The notes under the pieces are model-generated. The model worked only from the letters and a program-made list of their open reading frames with translations, ran no database searches and was not told where the DNA came from. Source: Lysinibacillus irui (lineage in GTDB: Bacteria; Bacillota; Bacilli; Bacillales_A; Planococcaceae). Taken from it: a stretch of DNA of 64,000 nt. The position numbers and the translations under genes are program-made. Within the stretch, counting starts at the first letter, position 1. Each line of letters begins with the position of its first letter. Shown here piece after piece: positions 48,455 to 61,944 of this stretch. The stretch covers positions 489,501 through 553,500 of the forward strand of contig NZ_CP113527.1 of the NCBI RefSeq assembly GCF_028877475.1, read 5' to 3'.

Positions 48455-48987
48455 GTAATTCAACTGTAGCAAAACGTTACGCTCAAGCGCTTTTTGAATT
48501 AGCGCAACAAAAAAACATGCTTACTGAAGTTGGAGCAGACTTAAGCGAACTAACAAAAGTTATTAAAGAATCTCCTGATTTTTTAACGCTTTTAAATGCG
48601 CCTAAGTTCTCCATCGAACGTAAAAAACAAATGGTAGCTGAAATCTTTGCTGGTGCAACACCAGAAGTTTTACACACAGTTCAACTTTTAGTTGAGAAAA
48701 AACGTGTAAACGAGATGAAGCTAATTGCTAATGCATATGCTGAACTTGCTGCACAGGCACAAGGCACTGCAGATGCAACAGTATTTTCAACACGTGCACT
48801 TTCTCCAGAAGAAAGCGCTAATATTTCGGCAGCGTTCGCGAAGCTTGTTGGAAAACAATCATTAAACATTACAAACGAAATCGATCCATCTTTACTTGGT
48901 GGTATTCGTGTTCAAATCGGTAACCATATTTATGATAGCTCAGTAGCAAATAAACTTGAGCGTCTGAAACGTGAATTAATCGGTTAA
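48451..48987 (+). CDS. atpH: ATP synthase subunit delta
   Basis: 178 residues. N-terminal helical domain beginning [12 protein letters not shown] and the conserved C-terminal block [21 protein letters not shown]. It joins F1 to the peripheral stalk. Start overlaps atpF by 4 nt. Confidence 0.97.
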   Translation: MSNSTVAKRYAQALFELAQQKNMLTEVGADLSELTKVIKESPDFLTLLNAPKFSIERKKQMVAEIFAGATPEVLHTVQLLVEKKRVNEMKLIANAYAELAAQAQGTADATVFSTRALSPEESANISAAFAKLVGKQSLNITNEIDPSLLGGIRVQIGNHIYDSSVANKLERLKRELIG

Positions 48988-49003
48988 TAATTTAGAAATG
49001 TGA

Positions 49004-50524
<1,521 letters not shown>

Positions 50525-50546
50525 GTTCAACGAGTCACTTGATTAA

Positions 50547-52895
<2,349 letters not shown>

Positions 52896-52901
52896 TACTA
52901 G

Positions 52902-53327
<426 letters not shown>

Positions 53328-53336
53328 TTCATTTTT

Positions 53337-53366
53337 AACGGGCAGATATAGCATCTGCCCGTTTTT
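53337..53366 (+). terminator. Terminator of the atp operon
   Basis: A perfect 11-bp stem (AACGGGCAGAT with ATCTGCCCGTT), five-base loop, then a T run. Confidence 0.93.
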
Positions 53367-53398
53367 TAAGGTGACCTAGGAGAAATGGAGGAGGAAAC

Positions 53399-53638
53399 AT
53401 GGAAGTTTATGAAGCGATAGGACAAGAAGCTTTGTTAGGTATTTTGTCTCATATCTTTTTTATCGCAATTACTTTTTATGCATTACAGGCTTTTATGTTA
53501 GAGAAAATATTTAAGAAGAATCGAGTTTTTCAAATTCAGCTTATTTATATTTTATTAAGTATTGCAATCGGTACAACCGTATCCAATTTCTTTCTTCAAC
53601 TATCTAATTGGTCTGGCAAACTTCCCTACTTATTTTAA
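53399..53638 (+). CDS. ywzB: DUF1146 membrane protein, YwzB homologue
   Basis: 79 residues with two membrane helices (about 14-35 and 47-67) joined by a basic loop (EKIFKKNRVFQ). Position after atpC and before murAA matches B. subtilis ywzB; function unknown. GGAGGAGG precedes ATG 53399. The ywmB gene that follows in B. subtilis is absent here. Confidence 0.85.
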   Translation: MEVYEAIGQEALLGILSHIFFIAITFYALQAFMLEKIFKKNRVFQIQLIYILLSIAIGTTVSNFFLQLSNWSGKLPYLF

Positions 53639-54082
53639 AGCAGTGAACCCTTCTATATTAATGAAGATGGTTTACTCTACATGTTTCAAAGGACTTTATA
53701 ACCCGATTTGTGTGGCCCTTTGAACTATGTAATAAACGTGTTCAACGTTAATTGGGCTTGCCCAAACCGTTTAAAATTACCTGGTATTTGCTATAATCAT
53801 CGCCCACTCTAAAAAAATGTGAGAAAAGTTGTTTTTTATTCATATATCTTGGGGTATGTATTAGAAGCGAACTGGTTATTGGTCATTCACAAAAAAAAAT
53901 TGGTAGCGTACAATAAATAAATAGCAAAATATCTAATAATGGCTTAAAATAGTGATTTGGACGCTTGAACGAGCGTTAGAAAAGTTGTACTATAGAGTTG
54001 TTTGTTTACTGATTATGACATTATACTTCTTTTTAAAATAAAAATTCGATAGGTTAATAGATTGAATTCGGAGGGACATAGG
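53639..54082 (+). promoter_or_regulatory. Region before murAA: promoter and palindromes
   Basis: No gene is seen in 444 bp. TTGAAC (53965-53970), a 17-bp spacer and TACTAT (53988-53993) make a good promoter for murAA. Palindromes include TTGGGCTTGCCCAA (53752-53765), TTCAAAGG/CCTTTGAA (about 53687 and 53716) and ACGCT/AGCGT overlapping the -35 box (53961-53975). Confidence 0.55.
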
Positions 54083-55393
54083 GTGGATAAAATAATAGTG
54101 ACTGGCGGCCAAAAACTACAGGGAAAAGTACGTGTAGAGGGCGCAAAAAATGCAGTGTTACCAATCCTTGCGGCAGCTTTACTTGCTTCAAAAGGAGAAA
54201 ACGTAATTAAGGAAGTCCCTAATTTAGCAGACGTCTTTACAATAAACGAAGTACTTAAAAGTTTAAACGCAGCAGTTACATATATACCTGAAGATAATGC
54301 CGTGTATATAGATGCATCAAAAGAACTTTCAAGTGAAGCTCAATTTGAATTTGTTAGTAAAATGCGTGCATCCATTTTAGTAATGGGCTCTTTACTTGCT
54401 CGTAATGGATATGCTCGTGTTGCTCTACCAGGAGGCTGTGCAATCGGTTCTCGCCCGATTGAATTACACTTAAAAGGCTTTGAAGCAATGGGTGCAAAAA
54501 TCTCATTTGGTCATGGTTATGTAGAGGCGAAAACAGAAGGTCGCTTAAAGGGGGCTAATGTATATTTAGACTTCCCAAGTGTCGGTGCAACAGAAAATAT
54601 TATGACAGCTGCATCTCTAGCAGAAGGGACAACTGTCATTGAAAATGCAGCGAAAGAGCCTGAAATAGTAGATCTTGCAAACTTCATTAATAGTATGGGA
54701 GGCCGTGTAATCGGTGCAGGTACCAATACAATTCGTATCGAAGGAGTCGATACATTATATGGAGTAGAGCATCATATTATTCCCGACCGTATTGAAGCTG
54801 GTACATTTATGGTAGCAGCAGCTATTACTAAGGGAGATGTAGTGATTGAAAATGCAGTACCAGAGCATATGACAGCTTTGATTGCTAAGATGCGTGAGAT
54901 GGGTGTAGAAATTACAGAGTTGGATGAAGGAATTCGTGTACGTGTTCCACATACATTAAAAGCTGTTGATATTAAAACGATGCCACACCCTGGTTTCCCA
55001 ACAGATATGCAATCACAAATGATGGCTTTAATGCTAACTGCTGAAGGTACGAGTATTATTACAGAAACGGTATTTGAAAATCGTTTTATGCATGTTGAGG
55101 AGTTCCGTCGCATGAATGCTGGTGCTAAAATAGAGGGACGCTCTGTGTTTATCGAGGGGCCAGTTAAACTTCAGGGAGCTGAAGTGATGGCAACGGATTT
55201 ACGAGCTGCGGCTGCACTAATTTTAGCAGGACTTGTATCTGAAGGAGTAACACGAGTTACAAAGCTTCATCATTTAGATCGTGGTTATGTAGATTTCCAT
55301 GGCAAATTAGCCTCTCTTGGTGCTAATATTGAACGTATTACTGAAGAAGTTGAAACAATTGAAGAAATTACGGTTGAATTACCTACAAACTAA
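54083..55393 (+). CDS. murAA: UDP-N-acetylglucosamine 1-carboxyvinyltransferase, main paralogue
   Basis: 436 residues. Catalytic Lys/Asn in EGAKNAV and Cys119 in [13 protein letters not shown]. It carries out the same reaction as the paralogue at 20559. Position ahead of spoIID corresponds to the essential B. subtilis murAA. GTG 54083 is chosen, 7 nt after GGAGGG; TTG 54062 precedes that ribosome site. Confidence 0.96.
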   Translation: MDKIIVTGGQKLQGKVRVEGAKNAVLPILAAALLASKGENVIKEVPNLADVFTINEVLKSLNAAVTYIPEDNAVYIDASKELSSEAQFEFVSKMRASILVMGSLLARNGYARVALPGGCAIGSRPIELHLKGFEAMGAKISFGHGYVEAKTEGRLKGANVYLDFPSVGATENIMTAASLAEGTTVIENAAKEPEIVDLANFINSMGGRVIGAGTNTIRIEGVDTLYGVEHHIIPDRIEAGTFMVAAAITKGDVVIENAVPEHMTALIAKMREMGVEITELDEGIRVRVPHTLKAVDIKTMPHPGFPTDMQSQMMALMLTAEGTSIITETVFENRFMHVEEFRRMNAGAKIEGRSVFIEGPVKLQGAEVMATDLRAAAALILAGLVSEGVTRVTKLHHLDRGYVDFHGKLASLGANIERITEEVETIEEITVELPTN

Positions 55394-55403
55394 GCTCATT
55401 TCT

Positions 55404-55436
55404 AAACCCTTTGCTGTTTAAGCAGAGGGTTTTTTG
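55404..55436 (+). terminator. Terminator after murAA
   Basis: AAACCCTTTGCT pairs with AGCAGAGGGTTT (one T-G pair, small loop), followed by TTTTG. Confidence 0.85.
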
Positions 55437-55451
55437 TTTTCTCATAACTAA

Positions 55452-56414
55452 ATGGAGTCTAGCATATTATTCCTTATGAAAAAATGGATGATTAGTATAG
55501 GTGTCCTTTGTTTATTGGGAGCATTATATATGCTTCCTGTAGTAGGGTTGAGTGAAAGAAGAGAGGCAGTGAAACCTCCAACTAGTGATGATAATGCCTG
55601 TGAAATATTTATAGAAGTGGAGGGACAAAAGGAAAAAATCCCTTTGGAGACGTATATTACAGGTGTTGTTGCAGCCGAAATGCCTGTTTCCTTTAAAAAA
55701 GAGGCATTGAAAGCACAGGCGATTGCTGCACGCACCTATGCATTGAAAACGACAAATTACGGTAAAACAGCCATTGCTCCAACTGTAGCAAGACAGGTTT
55801 TTTACGATGAAGAGCAAAGAAAGGCGAATTGGGCTAGCAATTTCCTGGGAAATGAAAAGAAAATTGTCGAAGCCATCAATGAAACGAAAGGACAAGTTCT
55901 TCTATATAATAATGAACTAATTACAGCTATGTTCCATTCGACGAGCAATGGGAAAACAGAAAGTGCTTACGGTTATAGTGGTAATAATGTTCCATATTTA
56001 CAAAGTGTTGCAAGTGTATCAGATCAAGCTTCACCAAAGTTTACTGCTGAGCAGGAATGGACATTAGCACAATGGAATAAGCTTTGGCCCGTTCAATGGC
56101 AAGCTAGTGATTTTAATCGTGTCCAGCTATTTTACAATGACTCGGGGCGAGTAGATCGTTTGCAGTTAGGGAATAATGTTTGGACGGGAAGAGAGGTACG
56201 AACAATACTCGGCATTCCATCTACTGATTTTACAATTAACTATAATAACACGACAAGAAAGGTTCATGTAAAAACTCAAGGCTATGGGCATGGAGTGGGA
56301 ATGAGCCAGTATGGAGCAGAAGCAATGGCGAATGAAGGGAAAACCGCAGCTGAAATTTTACACTATTATTATCAAGATATTGAAATAAAAAAAATAGATG
56401 CATGTTTAAAATAG
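55452..56414 (+). CDS. spoIID: Stage II sporulation protein D
   Basis: About 320 residues. N-terminal membrane anchor (about 12-32), then the SpoIID lytic transglycosylase domain: AAEMPVSFKKEALKAQAIAA with the catalytic Glu, FHSTSNGKTESA, and GYGHGVGMSQYGA. It digests peptidoglycan during engulfment with SpoIIM and SpoIIP. Neither ATG 55452 nor ATG 55476 has a good ribosome site; both give the same anchor. GCATATTAT at about 55467 could be a sigma-E -10 element, which would favour 55476. Confidence 0.93.
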   Translation: MESSILFLMKKWMISIGVLCLLGALYMLPVVGLSERREAVKPPTSDDNACEIFIEVEGQKEKIPLETYITGVVAAEMPVSFKKEALKAQAIAARTYALKTTNYGKTAIAPTVARQVFYDEEQRKANWASNFLGNEKKIVEAINETKGQVLLYNNELITAMFHSTSNGKTESAYGYSGNNVPYLQSVASVSDQASPKFTAEQEWTLAQWNKLWPVQWQASDFNRVQLFYNDSGRVDRLQLGNNVWTGREVRTILGIPSTDFTINYNNTTRKVHVKTQGYGHGVGMSQYGAEAMANEGKTAAEILHYYYQDIEIKKIDACLK

Positions 56415-56451
56415 CTTCTAGTTGTTCACACTGCAACTAGAGGTGATGAAA

Positions 56452-57129
56452 ATGAGAGAGGATAAAAATAATAAAGCTTCTCAAAACCAAAATCCAAATC
56501 AAAAGGAAAATGGTCAATTACAAAAGAAACCTTGGTTTTGGCCAGTAGTTTACACAGGTGGTGCACTGGTTCTAGCAGGATTGTTATTTGGTTACAATAG
56601 TCTCGTATCAAAAGTAGAAGAGGCGCCGTTACCAGATTTAGCTGAAGTAGATCCAGGTCCTGTAGTGGAAACAAATGCACTTACGGAAAACATGAAGTAT
56701 CCATTCAAAGAAGAGAGTTTTAGTAAAGTACAAGTTTTACAAGAATTTTACGAGTTAGAGGCAAATGAAGAGTCTCGCGAAAATGCACTAATGGTATTTA
56801 ATCAAACATTTACTACTTCTTCTGGTATCTCTATTGCTATGAATGGTGAAGAATTTGAAGTACTAGCTGCTATGAGTGGTAAAGTACTAGAGGTAAAACT
56901 AGACGCATTTACGGGTAATAAGATTGTGATTGAGCATCCAAATGGTATGCAAACACATTATAGCTCTGTAAAGGATATCGCTGTGAAAGAAGGCGATGAG
57001 GTTACACAAGGTCAGACATTAGGAAAAGCGACTGACAACGAGTGGAATCAAGCGGCTGGCGTCCACATGCATTTCGAAGTTCTTGAAAACGGAAAATATA
57101 TTAATCCGAAAAAATTACTAGCTTTTTAA
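56452..57129 (+). CDS. spoIIQ: Stage II sporulation protein Q (LytM-like)
   Basis: 225 residues. Polar Asn/Gln-rich N-terminus, one membrane helix (about 30-50), then an M23/LytM domain. The HxH motif is intact (VHMHFEV), but the first zinc-ligand motif reads SSGIS instead of HxGxD, so a peptidase role is unlikely. SpoIIQ in the forespore membrane joins SpoIIIAH to build the feeding channel. ATG 56452 is 6 nt after AGAGGTG; earlier in-frame ATGs overlap that site. Confidence 0.93.
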   Translation: MREDKNNKASQNQNPNQKENGQLQKKPWFWPVVYTGGALVLAGLLFGYNSLVSKVEEAPLPDLAEVDPGPVVETNALTENMKYPFKEESFSKVQVLQEFYELEANEESRENALMVFNQTFTTSSGISIAMNGEEFEVLAAMSGKVLEVKLDAFTGNKIVIEHPNGMQTHYSSVKDIAVKEGDEVTQGQTLGKATDNEWNQAAGVHMHFEVLENGKYINPKKLLAF

Positions 57130-57143
57130 GACAAAAAGCTAGT
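57117..57143 (+). terminator. Hairpin over the spoIIQ stop codon
   Basis: A perfect 11-bp stem (ACTAGCTTTTT with AAAAAGCTAGT) overlaps the end of spoIIQ. Without a T run it is at most a weak terminator or an mRNA 3' stabiliser. Confidence 0.5.
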
Positions 57144-57285
57144 AACGCATAAAAAATCAGCATTTTATCAGGAAAATGCAAAACGTGTTCTGAATAGCTT
57201 TGTCCTTACATAAGGTGAAGAAATGCGCAAATGTGCATCTGATTGCCAAAGCATTTTGTGAAATTGTGTGGAAAGGACGAAGAAC

Positions 57286-57546
57286 GTGCATGAGCACATT
57301 CGGAAGCGCTGCATACGCCTCGGTGAATTACTGATTGAGACGCGTGAGACTGTGCGTGTCCTCGCGAAAATGACTGGTTATTCAAAAAGTACGGTGCACA
57401 AGGATTTAACAGAGCGATTGCCAACAATTCATGAAGGATTAGCTGACCAAGTGAAAGAAATACTCGCCTACCATAAGGCCGTACGTCATATTCGCGGAGG
57501 AGAAGCAACGAAAAACAAGTGGAAAGAAAGAGCGAGTCAAGAATGA
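57286..57546 (+). CDS. spoIIID: Sporulation transcription factor SpoIIID
   Basis: 86 residues. Helix-turn-helix VRVLAKMTGYSKSTVHKDLTE is split across the recognition region; LADQVKEILAYHK and HIRGGEATK complete the family pattern. It works in the mother cell with sigma-E and switches on sigK. GTG 57286 gives MHEHIRKR, aligning with the B. subtilis start MHDYIKER; the frame extends to 57268 within the ribosome site GGAAAGGA. Confidence 0.95.
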   Translation: MHEHIRKRCIRLGELLIETRETVRVLAKMTGYSKSTVHKDLTERLPTIHEGLADQVKEILAYHKAVRHIRGGEATKNKWKERASQE

Positions 57547-57754
57547 TTCGTTCTTTTTTGCTGTTTGGACAAGCTTAATAGGCAATTTATAAGGAATAGT
57601 AAAACTATATTATAGCCGTTCACAACCTAAAAAGAAAACAGTCTTATTCACTAAATTTAGGTGAAATTACCAATAGTATATGATAAAATATTCTAGATAA
57701 AGAGATAAAATGAACGTTATGTAGTTGGAACTGGCGGGAAGGAGAAATTATAGA

Positions 57755-58750
57755 ATGTTTTCGAAAGATATTGGCATTGACTTAGGAACTGCGAACGTAT
57801 TAATCCACGTTAAAGGTAAAGGAATCGTCCTAAATGAACCATCTGTGGTGGCGATTGATAAAAAGACAAACAAAGTATTAGCGGTAGGGGAAGAAGCTCG
57901 CCAAATGGTAGGGAGAACGCCAGGTAATATCACAGCAATTCGCCCACTAAGAGATGGAGTCATTGCAGATTTTGATGTGACAGAGGCGATGTTAAGACAT
58001 TTCATCAATAAGCTAAACGTTAAAGGATTTTTGGCAAAGCCACGAATTTTAATTTGCTGTCCAACGAACATTACAAGTGTTGAGCAAAAAGCAATTCGTG
58101 AAGCAGCAGAAAAATCTGGCGGTAAAAAAGTATATTTAGAGGAAGAACCAAAAGTAGCTGCAATCGGTGCAGGTATGGATATCTTCCAACCAAGCGGCAA
58201 TATGGTAGTCGACATCGGTGGCGGGACTACAGATATAGCAGTCCTATCAATGGGTGATATTGTAACAAGTGAATCCATTAAAGTAGCAGGAGATGTGTTT
58301 GATAACGATATTTTGCAATATATTAAAAAAGAATATAAATTGCTAATTGGTGAACGTACTGCAGAAGCAATCAAGATAACAATCGGTACTGTTTTCAAAG
58401 GTAGCCGTGATGATACGATGGATATTCGTGGTCGTGACATGGTAACAGGCTTACCACGTACCATTTCAATTCATTCTGAGGAAATCGAACGTGCTTTACA
58501 TGAATCAGTAGCAATGATTGTCCAATCAGCAAAAAATGTTTTAGAAAAAACACCACCTGAGCTATCAGCTGATATTATTGATCGTGGAGTAATTATTACT
58601 GGTGGCGGTGCATTATTACACGGAATGGATCAGCTATTAACAGAAGAGTTAAAGGTACCTGTCTTTATTGCAGAGCGACCTATGGACTGTGTGGCTATTG
58701 GAACAGGTATAATGCTAGAAAATATTGATCGAGTGCCAGCTTCCTTATAA
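57755..58750 (+). CDS. mbl: Actin-like cell-shape protein Mbl
   Basis: 331 residues. MreB/actin fold: GIDLGTANVLIHVKGKGIV, EEPKVAAIGAG, VDIGGGTTDIAVLS and GGGALLHGMDQLL nucleotide-binding blocks. It guides cylindrical wall synthesis. The gene after spoIIID is mbl in B. subtilis. ATG 57755 follows AAGGAG by 10 nt; the frame begins earlier at 57725 without support. Confidence 0.95.
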   Translation: MFSKDIGIDLGTANVLIHVKGKGIVLNEPSVVAIDKKTNKVLAVGEEARQMVGRTPGNITAIRPLRDGVIADFDVTEAMLRHFINKLNVKGFLAKPRILICCPTNITSVEQKAIREAAEKSGGKKVYLEEEPKVAAIGAGMDIFQPSGNMVVDIGGGTTDIAVLSMGDIVTSESIKVAGDVFDNDILQYIKKEYKLLIGERTAEAIKITIGTVFKGSRDDTMDIRGRDMVTGLPRTISIHSEEIERALHESVAMIVQSAKNVLEKTPPELSADIIDRGVIITGGGALLHGMDQLLTEELKVPVFIAERPMDCVAIGTGIMLENIDRVPASL

Positions 58751-58771
58751 AAATAAATTGAGGTGATTTCT

Positions 58772-59605
58772 TTGTTTAAAGGGTTTTATACAGTTGCAAC
58801 AGGTATGATCACGCAACAAAGAAGAACAGAATTATTAACTAATAATTTATCCAATGCGAATACACCAGGATTTAAGGCAGACCAATCCACAATCCGCTCG
58901 TTTCCAGACATGTTGATGTCTAGCATTGGAAAAACAAATGCTCCTGCCAATCAACAAGCAGGCGCCGAATATATGAGTCAAGTAGGAGCTTTAAATACAG
59001 GGACATATTTACAAGAAACATTGCCAAATTACATACAGGGCCAAATCTATAGCACTGATTTTACAACGGATATGGCGTTGATTGATGGGAACTTACCACA
59101 AAATGAAGATGGTGTGTCGGGCTCAATTTTCTTCCGATTAGAACATCCAGCTGGTGGCGAGGCCTATACACGTAATGGTAATTTCACATTAGATGGTCAA
59201 GGCTATTTAGTAAATGGTCAAGGTTTATACGTACTTAATGATGCGGGACAGCGTATCCAGCTACCAAATGACGATTTTCGCCTTGCTGAAAATGGAGCCA
59301 TTTTTGTAAATGATCAGCAAGTAGCACGGGTTGGCGTATCATATGCTGCTAATCCGAACATGCTACTTAAACAGGATAATGGCCTTATTCGTACAGAAAA
59401 TGGCGAAAACTTACCAACAGCTTATGGAGCAAATGGTGTTTCCTTTACACTTCGTCAAAACTTTTTAGAAGGTTCGAACGTAGATTCTGGTCGCACAATG
59501 ACAGATTTAATGACAGCCTATCGAGCATTTGAAGCCAATCAAAAAGTATTACAGGCTTATGATCGTAGTATGGAGAAAGCTGTTAACGAAATCGGGAAAA
59601 TCTAA
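58772..59605 (+). CDS. flhO: Flagellar rod protein FlhO (FlgF/FlgG family)
   Basis: 277 residues. N-terminal rod motif LLTNNLSNANTPGFKA and C-terminal MTDLMTAYRAFEANQKVLQAYD are shared by flagellar rod and hook proteins. FlhO is a distal rod component. TTG 58772 is used with GAGGTGAT just before it; GTG 58763 lies within that site. Paired with flhP downstream of mbl as in B. subtilis. Confidence 0.93.
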   Translation: MFKGFYTVATGMITQQRRTELLTNNLSNANTPGFKADQSTIRSFPDMLMSSIGKTNAPANQQAGAEYMSQVGALNTGTYLQETLPNYIQGQIYSTDFTTDMALIDGNLPQNEDGVSGSIFFRLEHPAGGEAYTRNGNFTLDGQGYLVNGQGLYVLNDAGQRIQLPNDDFRLAENGAIFVNDQQVARVGVSYAANPNMLLKQDNGLIRTENGENLPTAYGANGVSFTLRQNFLEGSNVDSGRTMTDLMTAYRAFEANQKVLQAYDRSMEKAVNEIGKI

Positions 59606-59629
59606 TGAGCGAACAGGAGGCGTTTTATA

Positions 59630-60469
59630 ATGCTACGTACAATGATTACGGCAACGAACACAATGGGTCAATTACAAAATAAAATGGATACGATTAGTAA
59701 TAATATTGCTAATAGCAATACAACAGGATTTAAAGCAAAGGAAGCATCCTTCAATGAATTACTTTATCAGCAATTCAATAATGATAAGCAGGATCGTGCT
59801 GAGCGTCAAACACCTGTTGGTATTCGCTATGGAGCGGGAGCTATGCTTGGACAAATCAAGTCCAATGAAAAGCAAGGTTCATTACAAACAACTAATCGAG
59901 ATTTAGACTTAGCTTTTACAAAAGCTAAACAATATTTCAATATTTTAATGCCAAATGGTGAAAATGGTACCGAAACAGTGTATACTCGACAAGGTGACTT
60001 TTATTTATCTCCGTTAAACAACGGAACAGTGATGTTAGTAACAGCTGATGGTTATCCTGTAGCCGATGCGGCAGGACAAGCCATTACTTTACCAGATACT
60101 GTTCAAAAATTTGCCGTTCGAGATGGTGGTGTATTAGAGGCATCTTATCCAAATGGCGATATTATTCGTACGGATTTAGCTGTAACAGAATTCCAAAAGC
60201 CACAGTTAATGGAGCATATAGCTGGTTCTTATATAGGATTGCCAGACAACCTAGCTGAACTTGGCTTTACACAGGCAGAGGTTCTAACAGAGCTAGTTGG
60301 TGCCAACCGTCAGCAAATTGGAATGCAAAGTGGTACATTAGAAATGTCCAATGTAAACCTCTCAAAGGAAATGACAGAACTAATACAAACACAACGTTCT
60401 TATCAATTTAATGCAAGAGCGGTTACATTAGCAGATCAAATGCTCGGACTAATTAACGGCATTCGATAA
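59630..60469 (+). CDS. flhP: Flagellar rod protein FlhP (FlgG family)
   Basis: 279 residues. TISNNIANSNTTGFKAKEASF at the N-terminus and MTELIQTQRSYQFNARAV with DQMLGLINGIR at the C-terminus are typical of FlgG-like rod proteins. It completes the distal rod with FlhO. AGGAGG precedes ATG 59630, 24 bp after flhO. Confidence 0.93.
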   Translation: MLRTMITATNTMGQLQNKMDTISNNIANSNTTGFKAKEASFNELLYQQFNNDKQDRAERQTPVGIRYGAGAMLGQIKSNEKQGSLQTTNRDLDLAFTKAKQYFNILMPNGENGTETVYTRQGDFYLSPLNNGTVMLVTADGYPVADAAGQAITLPDTVQKFAVRDGGVLEASYPNGDIIRTDLAVTEFQKPQLMEHIAGSYIGLPDNLAELGFTQAEVLTELVGANRQQIGMQSGTLEMSNVNLSKEMTELIQTQRSYQFNARAVTLADQMLGLINGIR

Positions 60470-60514
60470 AAAGTCATCCAAAACACTAGTAAGGAATGAA
60501 GAGGAGTACAATCT

Positions 60515-60799
60515 ATGACAAACGATTCACGTCGACGTTCTGTGCCGACACAAGAAACCGATACGCAACCAGAAAAGAAAGAACGCCGCTCAAACGATGA
60601 GCAACGCGAAGTTCGATGGGTGCAAATCCGACTGATTCCGATTTGGCTACGCATTGTAATTGTTCTCATCTTAGTCGTTGTTGCCGCAGCAGTAGGCGCA
60701 ATGTTTGGCTTCAGTGTTATTGGAGAAGGCAATGCTATGGATATTTTCAAAAGAGAAACATGGCAACATATATTTGATATTATGAATGGTAAAGAATAA
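60515..60799 (+). CDS. Small membrane protein of the EpuA-like family (annotated RNA polymerase subunit beta)
   Basis: 94 residues. A highly charged N-terminal half (RRRSVPTQETDTQPEKKERR), one membrane helix (about 45-68, IVIVLILVVVAAAVGAMFGF) and a short outer tail DIFKRETWQHIFDIM. It resembles the short family often labelled DNA-directed RNA polymerase subunit beta in Bacillales (Pfam EpuA); there is no polymerase catalytic sequence. GAGGAG precedes ATG 60515. It lies between flhP and fabZ. Confidence 0.75.
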   Translation: MTNDSRRRSVPTQETDTQPEKKERRSNDEQREVRWVQIRLIPIWLRIVIVLILVVVAAAVGAMFGFSVIGEGNAMDIFKRETWQHIFDIMNGKE

Positions 60800-60854
60800 A
60801 TTTTATTCTTTACCTTACTTTGTGTATACATACTAATTTTGAGGGGGAAATGAC

Positions 60855-61298
60855 ATGTTAACAGCAGAACAAATTCAAGCTATTTTACCGCATCGCTATC
60901 CTTTTTTATTCGTAGATCGCATTGTTGAATTAGAAGAAGGGAAACGAGCAGTAGGGTTAAAAAATGTTTCGATTAACGAAGACTTTTTTAATGGGCACTT
61001 CCCAGGTTATCCTGTGATGCCGGGTGTATTAATTGTAGAAGCATTAGCACAAGTTGGTGGAGTTGCTTTATTAAATGCAGAAGAATTTAAGGGGCGATTA
61101 GCATTTCTAACAGGTGTAGATAATTGTCGTTTCAAACGCCAAGTAGTACCTGGCGACCAGCTTAAACTAGAAGTAGAATTCGTAAAACTTCGTGGTGCGA
61201 TGGGTAAAGGACATGGTATCGCAACAGTTGATGGAGAACTGGTATGTGAAGCCGATATTTTATTTGCGATTGGACCAGAGCAGCCTAAACAAGCTTAA
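60855..61298 (+). CDS. fabZ: 3-hydroxyacyl-ACP dehydratase FabZ
   Basis: 147 residues. [13 protein letters not shown] and the active site [21 protein letters not shown] with His48 and Glu62. It dehydrates 3-hydroxyacyl-ACP in fatty-acid elongation. GAGGGGG precedes ATG 60855. Position after flhP matches B. subtilis ywpB. Confidence 0.97.
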   Translation: MLTAEQIQAILPHRYPFLFVDRIVELEEGKRAVGLKNVSINEDFFNGHFPGYPVMPGVLIVEALAQVGGVALLNAEEFKGRLAFLTGVDNCRFKRQVVPGDQLKLEVEFVKLRGAMGKGHGIATVDGELVCEADILFAIGPEQPKQA

Positions 61299-61452
61299 TT
61301 TGCATTTGTAGACCAAAAGATATAAAATAGATAAAGTCAAGTCTAAAATTGATTAGTAGGTTCTTAAATTGCGATGGCGATAGTAAAGCGATTGTAAATT
61401 AAAATAGATATATGTAATTTTTAGGTTTTACAAACGTAGGAGGATTATTAAG

Positions 61453-61836
61453 ATGTATAAGGAATTGTCTTCAGGTATTAAAATTAGCATTACTCGTTCG
61501 ATTTCGACATCTTTTGAAACATACTTAGCAAGTATCGGTTGGGATGAAGAGCGCTTTTCCATGGAAGACTTCATTGCAAGCTGGCAAACCTATTTTCAGG
61601 AGAATGCCGCATGGATCGAAAAAATCCCTGCTGATACATTGATGAGTGCACAGTTTCATGAAGAGATGGCACAAAAAATCGATGAGGTTATTGCCAAAAT
61701 TTTAAATGAAGAACCAACAGAGCAGCAAATTGAAACAATCGAAGCATTGCAAAAGGAGCTAGGCACAAACTATAGCTATGACTGCAAAGCAGAGGCAGCA
61801 TACATTGAACAAGTATTAAAAGAAAAACAAAAATAG
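61453..61836 (+). CDS. Hypothetical protein, 127 residues
   Basis: I do not recognise the family. The protein is acidic, mostly predicted helical, and has one cysteine near the C-terminus (SYDCKAEAAYIEQVL). No signal peptide or membrane helix. TAGGAGG precedes ATG 61453, supporting expression. It sits between fabZ and the structured leader of a small lipoprotein gene, which appears to include its terminator. Confidence 0.75.
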   Translation: MYKELSSGIKISITRSISTSFETYLASIGWDEERFSMEDFIASWQTYFQENAAWIEKIPADTLMSAQFHEEMAQKIDEVIAKILNEEPTEQQIETIEALQKELGTNYSYDCKAEAAYIEQVLKEKQK

Positions 61837-61859
61837 TTTGTACAAAAATCGGATAGTTC

Positions 61860-61941
61860 CCTCCTTTCTCGGGCAATCTATGATGGATCACAAATACACA
61901 CGATGTATTTGATGACATAGACCTAAGAAAGGAGGTTTTTT
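61860..61941 (+). promoter_or_regulatory. Nested hairpin leader that buries the lipoprotein ribosome site
   Basis: Three nested helices: P1 CCTCCTTTCT (61860-61869) with AGAAAGGAGG (61926-61935), P2 TCTATG (61877-61882) with CATAGA (61916-61921), P3 CAAATACA (61891-61898) with TGTATTTG (61904-61911). P1's right arm is the Shine-Dalgarno sequence of the gene at 61945 and is followed by six T, so the same element could act as a terminator for the upstream gene and as a translation block. A ligand or protein is unknown. Confidence 0.65.
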
Positions 61942-61944
61942 ACT

